Shown: positions 24,665-34,142 of the stretch, piece by piece
How positions within the stretch are numbered: the first letter of the stretch is position 1
How the letters are laid out: each line of letters begins with the position of its first letter
DNA from: an uncultured Porticoccus sp.
GTDB lineage: Bacteria; Pseudomonadota; Gammaproteobacteria; Pseudomonadales; Porticoccaceae
Direction: 5' to 3'
Assembly (NCBI GenBank): GCA_947259505.1
Contig: CAMYLT010000005.1
Location: 1 to 64,000 of the forward strand
DNA length: 64,000 bases
Notes under the pieces: generated by a model
Database searches by the model: none
Seen by the model: only the letters and a program-made list of their open reading frames with translations
Told to the model about the DNA's origin: nothing
Made by a program: the position numbers and the translations under genes

Positions 24665-25420
24665 TTACCGCCCGCCATTGAGCTTGCGACGACTGTTCCA
24701 GGCGCACAGTCCTGTAATTGCCAATACGCACAGTAAAATACCGATCAGGTCGACAAACAGGACACCCGCGGTGCCAAAAAAGCGGCCACTGTGTAGATCG
24801 AGGATCAGTGTTTCCAGGGAAATGCCGGGCAAGTCTTCTCGGGATGTTAGCTGTATTGAAAGTGCTGATGGCACGGGGCCTAATATACTCCAACCTTCTT
24901 CTTGAAAGGTTTGCCCTGTCAGCTCCAGTGTGTCGAGATCAATGGTGTAGGTTTGCCATGGGCTGCCCAGCAGGACGTTCCCTTCAGCAACCTGCAACCG
25001 GTCGGCGTCTTCGGGAAGACCCTGAAGCCTGCTCAGTTTCTCGATCAGTTCGCCATCCGCAGTCAACATCACCAAACCATCCTGACACAGTGCCAGTAGC
25101 ATTGTGGCTAGTTGCGCTGCGCCGAGCAGCGGGGGCTGGCAATCGGCAACGGGCTTGTCATTCAGAAATAAGTTTTGTCCGCCGGGATGGCTGAGCCACT
25201 GACCGTTGAGTTGGATGCCGGTTGGCGCTGTGTTTTTCAATCCATACCAATCCAGCAACCAGTTTGACCTCAGGTCTTTTTTGGCAAGATCCAGGGCAGG
25301 GGAGTGATTGAGCAGCAGTCCGGTACCGGCGAGGAACAGCACCATGACAGTGATTCCCAGGCCGATTCTACGGTGCCACTTCTGATTGAAGATTAACGTC
25401 TTACGGAGTTTTTGGGGCAA
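24665..25420 (-). CDS. PepSY-domain membrane protein
   Basis: 251 residues with a helix at about 20-38 (IGLGITVMVLFLAGTGLLLN), a periplasmic PepSY-like part and a C-terminal helix at about 218-240 (LFVDLIGILLCVLAITGLCAW) with the family G-x-L-L-x-N-H and D-L-H-S-G-R motifs. PepSY_TM proteins often serve as membrane electron-transfer partners for iron-siderophore reduction. Its start overlaps the end of the FMN-binding gene by 20 bases. Together with that gene it may form a periplasmic ferric or flavin-linked redox unit. Confidence 0.7.
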   Translation of the reverse strand: MPQKLRKTLIFNQKWHRRIGLGITVMVLFLAGTGLLLNHSPALDLAKKDLRSNWLLDWYGLKNTAPTGIQLNGQWLSHPGGQNLFLNDKPVADCQPPLLGAAQLATMLLALCQDGLVMLTADGELIEKLSRLQGLPEDADRLQVAEGNVLLGSPWQTYTIDLDTLELTGQTFQEEGWSILGPVPSALSIQLTSREDLPGISLETLILDLHSGRFFGTAGVLFVDLIGILLCVLAITGLCAWNSRRKLNGGR

Positions 25421-25949
25421 GGGTACTGCTCTCTTGTTCTGCTTTCAGGGCGATTTGTTGATGAAAATACAGGGCGAGTGTGGCCACTTTATTGACGGCT
25501 CGTACCGATAGCGTAGCGCCGGTAATACCGTCAATATGTTTATCTAATGCTAACTCAGTCGTTATTTTGACACCCTGGTATTGCTTGGTAAACGCGGGGT
25601 AACGCACTTCCCAGCCACGGCTTTCGCGAAAAGCGAGTATTTTGATTTGGACAATCTGATTCTCGCGAATGACCACGCCGATGGTAATAGGGAGTTCCTT
25701 GCCGATCTCCTCCATGATCCAGGCGGTGTTTGAGTCAGATTGCCAGTAACGCATCCTCAATCCGCGCACTTGGCGATTCATGATTTGACTGGCGGTTTCT
25801 TTCAGTTGTGGTGTCAGCAACAGCGACTTAGCTTTAGGGGTATCGTTGCCAAAGACTTCCGCGATAAATTCCGGACCTGTTTGATACACCCCTTTGGCAA
25901 AGGTGCCATTACTGAGGGTCAGGGTCACGACAAAAAGGAGAGCTGCCAT
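25401..25949 (-). CDS. FMN-binding domain protein, periplasmic
   Basis: 182 residues. The signal peptide (MAALLFVVTLTLSNGTFAKG) follows an ATG at 25949 with AAGGAG nine bases upstream. DGITGATLSVRAV near the C-terminus is the flavinylation motif in which the second Thr takes covalent FMN (added by ApbE in known systems). No apbE is in the window. Both ribosome site and start codon lie in a perfect palindrome (see the site at 25930-25962). A TTG at 25997 would give a longer leader. Confidence 0.75.
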   Translation of the reverse strand: MAALLFVVTLTLSNGTFAKGVYQTGPEFIAEVFGNDTPKAKSLLLTPQLKETASQIMNRQVRGLRMRYWQSDSNTAWIMEEIGKELPITIGVVIRENQIVQIKILAFRESRGWEVRYPAFTKQYQGVKITTELALDKHIDGITGATLSVRAVNKVATLALYFHQQIALKAEQESSTLAPKTP

Positions 25950-25962
25950 GGCAGCTCTCCTT
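25930..25962 (-). terminator. Palindrome over the start of the FMN-binding gene, terminator-like
   Basis: 25935-25962 is a perfect 28-bp palindrome (minus strand AAGGAGAGCTGCCATGGCAG and onward). On the transcript it folds into a 12-bp stem with a CAUG loop and is followed by UUUUU, so it looks like an intrinsic terminator for the barrel gene that ends at 25985. Yet it also buries the Shine-Dalgarno and places the AUG in the loop. Confidence 0.65.
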
Positions 25963-25984
25963 GGTGATTGGACTCGATGTTTGA

Positions 25985-27223
25985 TTAGAAACTCCAACCT
26001 ACCCCCAGATTAAAGCCGCGCAGTTCATCGCCAGATTCTACTTCCTGGCGCATGTAATCTGCTTTCAGCACCACATGCTCGTCAAGCCAGTAGTTTACAC
26101 CAACGTCATACTGTTGTTTTTCTGAATCGTTGTTGCTTCCTGCCTGGTTGTCCCACTCGCTGTAGCGTGCGAAGAGCCCCAGTTTTTCTGTCAGGCGATA
26201 AGACGGTTCTACATAAAAACCTTCTTGTTCATCGGCACCGGCCTTGATGGTTTCGATAGCATTATCGATATCCCAGTGGGCATACAGAGCACGCATGCCG
26301 AAGGGGCCGCGGTTATAGATGGCGTGTGCTTCCCAGAGGGTGGCATCCACTTCATCTTCGCCAGCGAAAGTCTCGCCTTGCCAGAGATCAGATTGATACT
26401 GGATTGTGGTGGCCAGTTCCAGCCCCGGTACGCCGGTGTATTTCAGGCGACCGGTATAGGCGAGATCATCCCCTTTGGCTTCACTGACTTTCTGGCGGCC
26501 ATCGCGGATTTTCCAATCGCTAACCGTGGGGTCAATATACAGACCCGAATGCATTCCCGCATCGTAGCTAACACCTTCCGCGAGTTCTCCGCTGAACATG
26601 ACACCACCTTCCCACCAGGTGGCGGGCAGAATGTCTTTCTCGACAGAGTTGCGCTCGACCCCGTAGAAGGCGTCGGGTTCATGGGTCTCATTGATAATGC
26701 CCACCGGCATCAGGAAAACACCGGCTTTGGCGCGGTGATTCTGGGCGTAATCGTATTCGATATAGGCCTGTTCTACTTCAACCTCACCATTTTGGCCCTC
26801 GCCGGCGATGTTGTGTTCCACTTCCAGCTCGGAATACATGCGCAACTTGTCGTTGAACTGATGGCCGAAGAACAGCACAAAGCGGTGCAGGTCGAATTCA
26901 TCTTTGGAGTTGTTTGAGTTGTCTGATGTCAGGTTGTTGTAATGGACTTCGCCATAACCGCCAACGGTGGTTTTGTCGGCCCATTCTGCCAATTTGGAAA
27001 CAGGTCCGCTGGTCACTTCTTCCACTGCGGCAAAAGTTGCCTCGGTTTTCTCTTCCGTCTCCGCAACCCGTTGTTCGGTGGCGTTCAACTGAGATTTTAG
27101 CTGGGCGATTTCAGCCTGTTGTTGTTGTACCAGTGCCCACATTTCTTCAAGACTTGGTGACGCCGCCTGGGTGACTGTGGCCAGACTCAACCCGGCGAGT
27201 GCCAGTAGGGTTTTCTTGTGCAT
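25985..27223 (-). CDS. Outer-membrane beta-barrel protein (porin-like), first gene of a Fur-box operon
   Basis: 412 residues. The signal peptide ends TQAAS, followed by a coiled coil at about 24-65 (LEEMWALVQQQQAEIAQLKS) and then alternating barrel strands to the C-terminal GVGWSF. The coiled coil plus barrel layout resembles LbtU/OprO-like porins. Start at 27223 follows GGAGAATGC. Two Fur-box-like sites lie 50-90 bases upstream. I infer uptake of an iron compound, with the two downstream redox genes as partners. Confidence 0.68.
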   Translation of the reverse strand: MHKKTLLALAGLSLATVTQAASPSLEEMWALVQQQQAEIAQLKSQLNATEQRVAETEEKTEATFAAVEEVTSGPVSKLAEWADKTTVGGYGEVHYNNLTSDNSNNSKDEFDLHRFVLFFGHQFNDKLRMYSELEVEHNIAGEGQNGEVEVEQAYIEYDYAQNHRAKAGVFLMPVGIINETHEPDAFYGVERNSVEKDILPATWWEGGVMFSGELAEGVSYDAGMHSGLYIDPTVSDWKIRDGRQKVSEAKGDDLAYTGRLKYTGVPGLELATTIQYQSDLWQGETFAGEDEVDATLWEAHAIYNRGPFGMRALYAHWDIDNAIETIKAGADEQEGFYVEPSYRLTEKLGLFARYSEWDNQAGSNNDSEKQQYDVGVNYWLDEHVVLKADYMRQEVESGDELRGFNLGVGWSF

Positions 27224-27274
27224 ACTGCATTCTCCGATAGCTATAATGTTTTTTTTTAAATTAACGGCGCGAAC

Positions 27275-27314
27275 TATAACGAGAACCATTATCAAATGCA
27301 AACGATTCCCATTT
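27275..27314 (-). promoter_or_regulatory. Two tandem Fur-box-like sites
   Basis: On the minus strand 27275-27293 reads GATAATGGTTCTCGTTATA, matching 14 of 19 positions of the Fur consensus GATAATGATAATCATTATC. Next to it 27294-27314 reads AAATGGGAATCGTTTGCATTT, a second imperfect inverted site. They lie upstream of the barrel protein gene, so that operon is probably repressed by Fe2+-Fur. Confidence 0.7.
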
Positions 27315-27432
27315 GTATTGGCAGTGGTCGAGAATCGGTAAAGAATTTTCTTTGAGGGAGTGTCCGTCGCCGGAGGAGTGGAGTAGAATAGTTGACCTTA
27401 ATAGTGGGCTATTGCTCTAATTTTCAAGAGGT

Positions 27433-27765
27433 ATGAATATCATGGATATTATGGAAACCATTCGCGAGCAGGTTGAAGGTAACCCGGTCATTCTTTATAT
27501 GAAAGGCTCTCCGAATGCTCCCCAGTGTGGTTTTTCTGCACGTACGGTAGAAGCGCTGATGGCCTGCGGTGAGCGTTTTGCCTATGTAGATGTGCTGACC
27601 AATCCCGATATCCGCGCCAACATGCCAAAATATGCCAACTGGCCTACATTCCCCCAGTTGTGGGTTAACGGTGAGCTGGTCGGCGGCTGCGATATCATCA
27701 CTGAAATGCACCAGAATGGTGAGTTGGCTTCGTTGGTTAAAGAAGCCGCTCAGAAAGAAGGATAA
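27433..27765 (+). CDS. grxD: Monothiol glutaredoxin GrxD
   Basis: 110 residues. The monothiol active site is CGFS (in PQCGFSARTV), after the ILYMKGSPN block; TFPQLWVNGELVGGCDI is the GSH-binding part. GrxD-type proteins carry [2Fe-2S] clusters and pass them to targets. AGAGG precedes the ATG at 27433; ATG 27442 is also possible. TTGACC (27392) and TCTAAT (27416) with an 18-base spacer resemble a promoter but leave almost no leader. It stands divergent to the Fur-box operon. Confidence 0.95.
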   Translation: MNIMDIMETIREQVEGNPVILYMKGSPNAPQCGFSARTVEALMACGERFAYVDVLTNPDIRANMPKYANWPTFPQLWVNGELVGGCDIITEMHQNGELASLVKEAAQKEG

Positions 27766-27940
27766 CGTTGTCTCAGTATTGCACTAGACTTGTTTGATCC
27801 AGCTTATTACGGTTATAGCGAATAACAATGAGACATGAAAAACTCATTGTGTAATATAAATCCTATAGTTTTGAATTTGTGCTGTCTTGTGCAGTCATGA
27901 CTTTCCTTAAAAATAACTGATTCGATAAAGGAGTTAGACC

Positions 27941-28546
27941 ATGGGAGTTTTAGTTGGTAAACCAGCACCGGATTTCACCGCTGGTGCAGTACTGGGTAAT
28001 GGCGAGATCGTTGACGGTTACAAGCTGTCTGACGCCATCAAAGGCAAAAAAGCGGTTATCTTTTTCTATCCGCTGGACTTTACCTTTGTATGTCCTTCCG
28101 AGCTGATCGCATTTGATCACCGCTATGCCGAGTTCCAGAAGCGTGGCGTTGAAGTCATCGGTGTTTCCATCGATTCAGTGTTCACCCACAACGCATGGCG
28201 CAATACGCCTGTGAATGAAGGTGGTATTGGCGCGGTTAAATACCCTCTGGTTGCTGATGTGAAGCATGAGATCTGTCAGGCCTATGACGTGGAGTTTGAC
28301 GCAGCGGGCGTTGCTTTCCGCGGTTCATTCCTGATTGATGAGGATGGCGTTGTACGTCACCAGGTCGTGAATGATCTGCCACTGGGTCGCAACATTGATG
28401 AAATGCTGCGCATGGTAGATGCACTGACTTTCCACCAAACACACGGCGAAGTGTGCCCGGCTGGTTGGAAAGAGGGTGATAAGGGTATGGACGCTTCTCC
28501 GAAAGGCGTGGCAGATTACCTGGCTGCAAACGCAGACGCTCTGTAA
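27941..28546 (+). CDS. 2-Cys peroxiredoxin (AhpC/TSA family)
   Basis: 201 residues. Reduces H2O2 and organic peroxides. [10 protein letters not shown] has the peroxidatic Cys near residue 51; HGEVCPAGW near 170 has the resolving Cys, so it is a typical 2-Cys enzyme. A strong AAGGAGTTAG precedes the ATG, and a terminator follows 14 bases after the stop, so it is transcribed alone. Confidence 0.93.
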   Translation: MGVLVGKPAPDFTAGAVLGNGEIVDGYKLSDAIKGKKAVIFFYPLDFTFVCPSELIAFDHRYAEFQKRGVEVIGVSIDSVFTHNAWRNTPVNEGGIGAVKYPLVADVKHEICQAYDVEFDAAGVAFRGSFLIDEDGVVRHQVVNDLPLGRNIDEMLRMVDALTFHQTHGEVCPAGWKEGDKGMDASPKGVADYLAANADAL

Positions 28547-28560
28547 AATTGTTCTTCGAA

Positions 28561-28591
28561 AAAACCGCAGGGCATGCCCTGCGGTTTTTTT
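28561..28591 (+). terminator. Intrinsic terminator after the peroxiredoxin gene
   Basis: CCGCAGGGC/GCCCTGCGG stem with an AT-centred loop followed by a run of seven T. Confidence 0.9.
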
Positions 28592-28623
28592 GTGTGCAGG
28601 TATTTTGAAAAAGGAGTGCAGAG

Positions 28624-28836
28624 GTGGACGAAGAGCGACTGGTTGATATAGAGATGCGACTGGCTTTTCAGGAGGACACCATTGAGCGGTTGAATGATGT
28701 GATCTGTCGTCAGCAGGAGTTGCTGGATCGATTGGTGGCCCGTTATGAGCTGTTGGGTTCCCGGGTAAAGGATCTTGCTGACAGGTTTCCGGATGATATG
28801 GGTGGTGACGATGACGAGCGACCGCCGCACTATTAA
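28624..28836 (+). CDS. slyX: SlyX family protein
   Basis: 70 residues starting at GTG. The body is a coiled coil: DIEMRLAFQEDTIERLNDVI then QQELLDRL, the SlyX pattern, with the usual C-terminal PPHY. Function is unknown across the family. AAGGAG precedes the start by about ten bases. Confidence 0.88.
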   Translation: MDEERLVDIEMRLAFQEDTIERLNDVICRQQELLDRLVARYELLGSRVKDLADRFPDDMGGDDDERPPHY

Positions 28837-28847
28837 CCTTTAGGCAT

Positions 28848-28877
28848 AAAAAACGCGGCATTTGCCGCGTTTTTTTA
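28848..28877. terminator. Bidirectional terminator between slyX and maeB
   Basis: AACGCGGCA and TGCCGCGTT form a nine-bp stem flanked by A-runs and T-runs, suiting both converging genes. Confidence 0.88.
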
Positions 28878-28889
28878 TGCTGAAAATGA

Positions 28890-31160
28890 TTACTCAGATT
28901 TTGAAGTGATATCTGCCCCGATCAGTGCCGTCATATTCAGAATGCCACGCCCGGAGACGGATGGGATCAGAATATGGGCAGGTTTGTCGAATCCAAACAG
29001 GAAGGGACCGACCAGGCGAGCGTTGGTTAATGACCGCAGCAGCCCAAGAGTGATACTCGCAGCATCCATATTTGGCATGATCAGCACATTGGCGCGACCC
29101 TGTAGATTGGAATTCTGGTAGATTTTGCCGCGCAGGGTTTCATTCATGGCCGACATGGCGTGCATTTCACCCTCGATCTGCATATCTGGCAACTGGTTGC
29201 GCAGTTGTTCTGCGGCCCGTTTCATTTTGTGGGCAGAGTGGTTGTCGTAGGTGCCGAAGTTGGAGTGCGACAGCAGTGCGACTTTGGGCTCAATACCAAA
29301 ACTTTTGACAAAGTTAATGGTGTTGAGAGTGGTGGCAACTACCTGCTCTTCCGTGGGGTCCACGTTGACAAAAGGGTCGGCCAGGAACAGTGGGCCGTCT
29401 TCCATCAGCAGTACGCATACGGATGACATTTGGGTGTGGCTGCTCTGAGGCAGGATAACTTTAATATCCTTCAGATGTTTGTCGAAACGACCCACCTTGC
29501 CGCAGATAAAGCCATCTGCATCCCCCAGCGATACCATGATGGCGGCTAAAACCGTGTTATTGGTTCGCACGGCGTTTTGAGCTGCCTCAACGGAGACGCC
29601 TGAGCGGCCTACACGCTGGTGGTAGAACTGCCAGTAGTTTTCGTGGTGGTCGCCTTCTTCGGGGTTGAAGATTTCAATATCAACTCCGGGCTGGATACGC
29701 AGGCCCATTTCGGTGATTTTACGCTTGATGACAGTTGGACGACCGATCAGGATCGGTTTGGCCACTTTTTCATCCACTACGCCCTGCATGGCGCGCAGTA
29801 CGTCGTCATTCTCCCCTTCGGCATAGGCAATGCGTGATGGATTGCGGCGAGCCTGTTCAATCATGGGTTGCATAAACAGGCGGCTGCGGCTCACATAGGA
29901 GTGCAGTTTGTTGCGGTAGGCTTCCATGTCTTCGATAGGGCGGGTGGCGACACCACTTTCCATGGCCGCTTTTACGACGGCGATGGGGACTTCTTCAATC
30001 AGGCGTGGATCAAAAGGTTTCGGGATAAGGTAATCGGGCCCAAACTTCAATACTTCGTCCGCGTAGGCTTCGGCGACGGCTTCAGACGGTTCGCGATGTA
30101 CCAGGTCGGCGATGGCCTTCACGCAGGCCTGCTTCATAGCGTCATTAATAACCGTTGCGCCGCAGTCGAGTGCGCCGCGGAAAATGAAGGGGAAGCAGAG
30201 TACGTTGTTGACCTGGTTCGGGTAGTCTGAGCGGCCGGTGGCGAGAATCGCGTCCGGACGTGCAGCCTTGGCGACTTCGGGCATGATTTCCGGAGTCGGA
30301 TTGGACATGGCCAGAATCAGCGGGTTGGCGGCCATTTTCTTGACCATCTCAGCCTTGAGGACGCCGGGGCCGGACAGACCCAGGAACAGATCGGCACCGT
30401 CAATAGCATCATCTAGTGTGCGATCTTCCGTTTCTACCGCATAGCTTTCTTTCCAGGGGTTCATGCCTTCCTTGCGGCCGGCATAAATCACACCGCTGCG
30501 GTCGATCATGCGAATGTTTGATTTCTTGAGACCCATGCTAACCAGCAGGTCTACACAGGCAATACTGGCAGCGCCGGCGCCGGTCACTACGAGTTTGATG
30601 TCCTCGATATTCTTGTTGACTACACGAAGGCCGTTATAGACGGCAGCGGCGGAGACGATGGCGGTACCATGCTGGTCGTCGTGAAAGACCGGGATGTTCA
30701 TCCGCTCCCTCAATTTTCGCTCTACCAGGAAGCACTCCGGTGCCTTGATGTCTTCCAGATTGATGCCGCCAAAGGTAGGTTCCAGTGAGGCGATGGTATC
30801 AACCAGTTTGTCGACATCGGTTTCATTAATCTCGATATCGAACACATCAATGTTGGCGAATTTTTTGAACAATACTGCTTTGCCTTCCATAACTGGTTTG
30901 GCTGCCAGTGGGCCGATATCACCCAAACCGAGCACTGCTGTACCATTCGTTATGACCGCGACCAGATTGCCTCGAGCTGTGACATTTGCGACTTCTGTTG
31001 GATTTTTGACAATCGCCCCGCAGGCGTAGGCCACACCGGGAGAATAGGCTTGAGACAGATCCCGCTTGTTGGCCAGTGGTTTGGTCGGGCGGATTTCAAT
31101 TTTTCCTGGAACGGGATGAGTATGGTAATAGAGGGCGCTTTCTTTAAATGAATCAGCCAT
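28890..31160 (-). CDS. maeB: NADP-dependent malic enzyme MaeB with phosphotransacetylase-like domain
   Basis: 756 residues. Residues 1-430 are malic enzyme: [37 protein letters not shown] (NAD(P) site), [10 protein letters not shown] and AMSNPTPEI. Residues from about 435 on form a phosphotransacetylase-like domain without proven transferase activity that serves regulation in MaeB. Converts malate to pyruvate with NADPH and CO2. Standing alone, converging on slyX. Confidence 0.95.
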   Translation of the reverse strand: MADSFKESALYYHTHPVPGKIEIRPTKPLANKRDLSQAYSPGVAYACGAIVKNPTEVANVTARGNLVAVITNGTAVLGLGDIGPLAAKPVMEGKAVLFKKFANIDVFDIEINETDVDKLVDTIASLEPTFGGINLEDIKAPECFLVERKLRERMNIPVFHDDQHGTAIVSAAAVYNGLRVVNKNIEDIKLVVTGAGAASIACVDLLVSMGLKKSNIRMIDRSGVIYAGRKEGMNPWKESYAVETEDRTLDDAIDGADLFLGLSGPGVLKAEMVKKMAANPLILAMSNPTPEIMPEVAKAARPDAILATGRSDYPNQVNNVLCFPFIFRGALDCGATVINDAMKQACVKAIADLVHREPSEAVAEAYADEVLKFGPDYLIPKPFDPRLIEEVPIAVVKAAMESGVATRPIEDMEAYRNKLHSYVSRSRLFMQPMIEQARRNPSRIAYAEGENDDVLRAMQGVVDEKVAKPILIGRPTVIKRKITEMGLRIQPGVDIEIFNPEEGDHHENYWQFYHQRVGRSGVSVEAAQNAVRTNNTVLAAIMVSLGDADGFICGKVGRFDKHLKDIKVILPQSSHTQMSSVCVLLMEDGPLFLADPFVNVDPTEEQVVATTLNTINFVKSFGIEPKVALLSHSNFGTYDNHSAHKMKRAAEQLRNQLPDMQIEGEMHAMSAMNETLRGKIYQNSNLQGRANVLIMPNMDAASITLGLLRSLTNARLVGPFLFGFDKPAHILIPSVSGRGILNMTALIGADITSKSE

Positions 31161-31573
31161 TTCTTTCTCGGTTTAATAAAATAGTAGTTGTCTGGTCAGC
31201 TAGGCAGGGCGGCTATTCTAACGCCAATAGCGGCGTGATTGCCATGCGTTTTGCGAGGGCCAGTGGGGTTGAAAGGTGTTGTAGTGTAATTACATAAATT
31301 TTGTATATCAAGGGTGTTTTCGTATTTTCGAATGAAGGATTAAACTGGTATCTGATCCGTTTAAAAAAATATAGTCTTTAATAACAAGTAATAATGAGTT
31401 TTTTGTGGGTTATCGCAGTATCTAGTATTTCTACATATTAGTGGATTTTGAGTCGGTGCACCTTGAGTGTTTTGTGGTTGAAAATTACTCATGCCAGCTG
31501 TTTCGAGGGCGGTGCTTGCCATTGATTTGTCGGAGTCCTGATAATGTTCAGTTGACAGGCTGGGGAGGGGAGC
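31161..31573. other. Intergenic region between maeB and the ferredoxin reductase gene
   Basis: About 410 bases between divergent genes, A+T-rich around 31290-31440. It must hold both promoters. A 99-codon antisense frame at 31361-31660 looks random in composition. A purine-rich GGGGAGGGGAGC precedes the reductase ATG. Confidence 0.5.
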
Positions 31574-32797
31574 ATGAATAAGCGAGTAGTTATTGTGGGT
31601 GCCAGTCATGCGGGTGCCCAGCTTGCCTCTAGCCTGCGCCAGGAAGGTTGGCAGGGTCAAATCCTGATGATTGGTGAGGAGCCCTTTGCTCCCTATCAGC
31701 GCCCGCCGCTATCCAAAGAGTATCTGCGTGGCGAAAAAAATGCAGATGAGCTCTTGATTCGCCCGGCTGAAATGTACATCCGGCATGGCGTTGAACTACT
31801 GCCGGGCCGATGTGTGAGGTCGGTGGATCGCACAGCGAAACGAGTTCTGATGGAAGACGGAAAAAGTTTCGATTACCACAAGCTGGCGCTGTGTACCGGC
31901 GCGAGGGTGCGACAGCTGGAAGTGCCCGGTGCGGATCTGCCTGGCGTGCACTACCTGCGGACGCTCGCTGATGTGGATGCTATCCGCACACGTTTGGTGC
32001 CGGGGTGTCGTGTGGTCATTGTGGGTGGTGGCTATATCGGTTTGGAGTCGGCCGCGGCACTGCGCAAATGTGGTGTCGAGGTGTCTGTGCTGGAAGTTCA
32101 GTCGCGGCTGTTAGCGCGGGTCACGGCACCCCAAGTGTCGGCATTTTACCAGCGAATTCATGCTGAAGCGGGTGTGGTTATCCATACTGGCTGGTCTGTG
32201 GTGGCTATTGAGGGCGAGGACAGAGTGACGGGCGTCGTTGGTGCGGATGGGCGGCGTTTGCCGGCTGATATGGTGATCGTCGGTATCGGAGTGATCCCGA
32301 ATGTGGAGCTCGCCAGCCAATGTGGCCTGAAAGTGGATAACGGTATTTGGGTGGATGAGTTTGCTAGCACGGATGACTCTGATATCTATGCTGCGGGAGA
32401 TTGTACCAATCACCCCAATCGGTTGCTTGGACGGCGTGTGCGGCTGGAGTCGGTGCCCAATGCCATGGAGCAGGCTAAATCAGCTGCGGCGAGTATCTGT
32501 GGGCGACAGCAGTGTTACGATGCTTACCCTTGGTTCTGGTCCGATCAGTACGACCTGAAATTACAGATTGCCGGCCTGAGTGAAGGCTACGATAGGGTGA
32601 TATTGCGCGGTGATGCCGATGCCGGCCGCAGTTTTGTGGCTTGGTATGTCTGCGGCGACAAGCTGTTGGCGGCGGATTGCATCAATCGCCCCAAAGAGTT
32701 TATGGTTGCCAAGCAGTTGCTGGCCGGCGCGCTGCCGGTGTCTGTGGAGCGTCTGGCGGATGAATCTCTTGATCCGAAGCTGATTTTAAAAATATAG
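31574..32797 (+). CDS. FAD-dependent ferredoxin/rubredoxin reductase (putidaredoxin reductase type)
   Basis: 407 residues. VVIVGASHAGAQLASSLR at the start binds FAD, RVVIVGGGYIGLESAAALR near 145-163 binds NAD(P)H, and IYAAGDCTNH near 278 is the second FAD block. YQRPPLSKEYL is typical of putidaredoxin/rhodocoxin/rubredoxin reductases. It takes electrons from NADH to a [2Fe-2S] ferredoxin, which is the next gene. No P450 or hydroxylase is adjacent, so the final acceptor is unknown. Confidence 0.88.
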   Translation: MNKRVVIVGASHAGAQLASSLRQEGWQGQILMIGEEPFAPYQRPPLSKEYLRGEKNADELLIRPAEMYIRHGVELLPGRCVRSVDRTAKRVLMEDGKSFDYHKLALCTGARVRQLEVPGADLPGVHYLRTLADVDAIRTRLVPGCRVVIVGGGYIGLESAAALRKCGVEVSVLEVQSRLLARVTAPQVSAFYQRIHAEAGVVIHTGWSVVAIEGEDRVTGVVGADGRRLPADMVIVGIGVIPNVELASQCGLKVDNGIWVDEFASTDDSDIYAAGDCTNHPNRLLGRRVRLESVPNAMEQAKSAAASICGRQQCYDAYPWFWSDQYDLKLQIAGLSEGYDRVILRGDADAGRSFVAWYVCGDKLLAADCINRPKEFMVAKQLLAGALPVSVERLADESLDPKLILKI

Positions 32798-32826
32798 AAA
32801 AATTAAAGAGTTGTAAGGAATACTTA

Positions 32827-33147
32827 ATGCCAATTATTCATTATATCGAGCCGAATGGGGCGGAATATGAAATCGATGTGCCGGTAGGCCATACGGTGAT
32901 GCAGGGTGCCGTGGATAATATGATCGACGGCATTCTGGCCGAGTGCGGTGGTGTGTGCAGTTGTGCCACTTGCCACTGCTATGTGGATGAGGCTTGGTAT
33001 GAGCGGGTTGGCGAACCCCAGGGCGCAGAGAAAATGATGCTGGAAATGGTTGTCGAGCCAGAGCCCACCAGTCGTCTCAGTTGTCAAATCAAGGTCACTG
33101 AAGAGTTGGATGGCCTGGTGGTCAGGTTGCCGCCCTCCCAGTACTGA
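32827..33147 (+). CDS. [2Fe-2S] ferredoxin (putidaredoxin/adrenodoxin type)
   Basis: 106 residues. Cluster ligands are the Cys in ECGGVCSCATC (C-x5-C-x2-C with an extra Cys between) and a fourth in RLSCQIKV. PVGHTVMQGAVDN and CHCYVDEAW are family blocks. It lies 29 bases after the reductase gene and should be its partner in electron transfer to a P450 or Fe-S enzyme. Confidence 0.92.
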   Translation: MPIIHYIEPNGAEYEIDVPVGHTVMQGAVDNMIDGILAECGGVCSCATCHCYVDEAWYERVGEPQGAEKMMLEMVVEPEPTSRLSCQIKVTEELDGLVVRLPPSQY

Positions 33148-33163
33148 ATCCTGCCTGGGGCTG

Positions 33164-33469
33164 TTACAGCCCCTTGAACCACTCCTGAAAATACCTGCCA
33201 ACATAGGGCAGTTCGTTTTTCTTGTCCGTGCAGGCGCCTACCAAGCTGATCAGCCAGGCGACCAGAATGACCACTCCCCAAATCATTGCCAGTCCGTTAT
33301 GTAAGGACATGAAGATGATATTTCCTACAAATCCACACAGCATGATGCCCAGATACTGGCGAATGTAGTAGGACGCAAAGCCGTCACGGTTTTGCATGTT
33401 CAGGATCAGCGCAATAATCCAGCCGATCAGGGTAATGTGGGCGAGAATTGCCTTGCCTTTGCCGCTCAT
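33164..33469 (-). CDS. DUF4870/Tic20-like small membrane protein
   Basis: 101 residues with three hydrophobic segments: LAHITLIGWIIALILNM, IRQYLGIMLCGFVGNIIFM and MIWGVVILVAWLISLVGA. The layout and R-Q-Y-x-G block fit the DUF4870/Tic20-like family. Start at 33469 is taken as the first Met with a sensible N-terminus; the longer frame to 33625 overlaps rnt. A GGGGCTG/CAGCCCC hairpin at 33157-33173 lies at its end and after the ferredoxin gene. Confidence 0.7.
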   Translation of the reverse strand: MSGKGKAILAHITLIGWIIALILNMQNRDGFASYYIRQYLGIMLCGFVGNIIFMSLHNGLAMIWGVVILVAWLISLVGACTDKKNELPYVGRYFQEWFKGL

Positions 33470-33527
33470 GCTGTCTCTCCTTGGTATGAAGTGGGCACTC
33501 GTTTGTCGGCGTTCGGACGTACTCCAG

Positions 33528-34142
33528 TCAGCGCCAGCCGCCGAGATCTCTCCAGCGATTGACGATACCACAGAACAATTCAGCGGTCTTTTCCGCGTCG
33601 TAGGCCGCTGAGTGTGCCTTGCCATTGCTGAATTCTATTTCTGCTGCCTCACAGGCTTTGGCCAGTACTGTTTGTCCGTAGGCCAAACCTCCCAGCGTGG
33701 CAGTGTCAAAACAGGAGAATGGGTGGAATGGGTTGCGCTTGATGCTGTTGCGTTCAGCCGCCGCATTGATAAAGCCCAGATCGAAGTGGGCGTTATGGGC
33801 GACCATAACGGCACGGCTGCAATGGGCATCTTTTACGGCATTTCGGATGGGCTGAAACAATTGACGGAGCGCTTCATCTTCTTCCAGTGCCATGCGGTAG
33901 GGGTCATCCAGGTCGATGCCGGTAATATTCAGTGCGGCCTGCTCAATATTGGAACCTTCGAACGGGATAACAGCATGACTGATAGTTTCGAAGGGCATTA
34001 ACAGTCCGTCCTCATCCATGGTGAGGGTCACGGCAGCTACTTCCAGCAGAGCATCTGTGTTGGAGTTGAACCCGCCGGTTTCTACGTCGATGACAACCGG
34101 CAGAAACCCTCGAAAACGGTAGGAAATTGGTGGGTGATCCAT
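33528..34142 (-). CDS. rnt: Ribonuclease T
   Basis: 204 residues. A DEDD-type 3' exonuclease that trims tRNA and other small RNAs. [11 protein letters not shown] (DxE), [11 protein letters not shown] (D) and [14 protein letters not shown] (H-x4-D) are the three Exo motifs, in the RNase T arrangement. The ATG shares a base with the pyrC TGA (TGATG), so it is coupled to pyrC. Confidence 0.93.
   Translation of the reverse strand: MDHPPISYRFRGFLPVVIDVETGGFNSNTDALLEVAAVTLTMDEDGLLMPFETISHAVIPFEGSNIEQAALNITGIDLDDPYRMALEEDEALRQLFQPIRNAVKDAHCSRAVMVAHNAHFDLGFINAAAERNSIKRNPFHPFSCFDTATLGGLAYGQTVLAKACEAAEIEFSNGKAHSAAYDAEKTAELFCGIVNRWRDLGGWR

Noticed and set aside
31361..31660. 99-codon frame on the minus strand
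   Set aside because: Composition looks random, it has no ribosome site, and it overlaps the start of the ferredoxin reductase gene.
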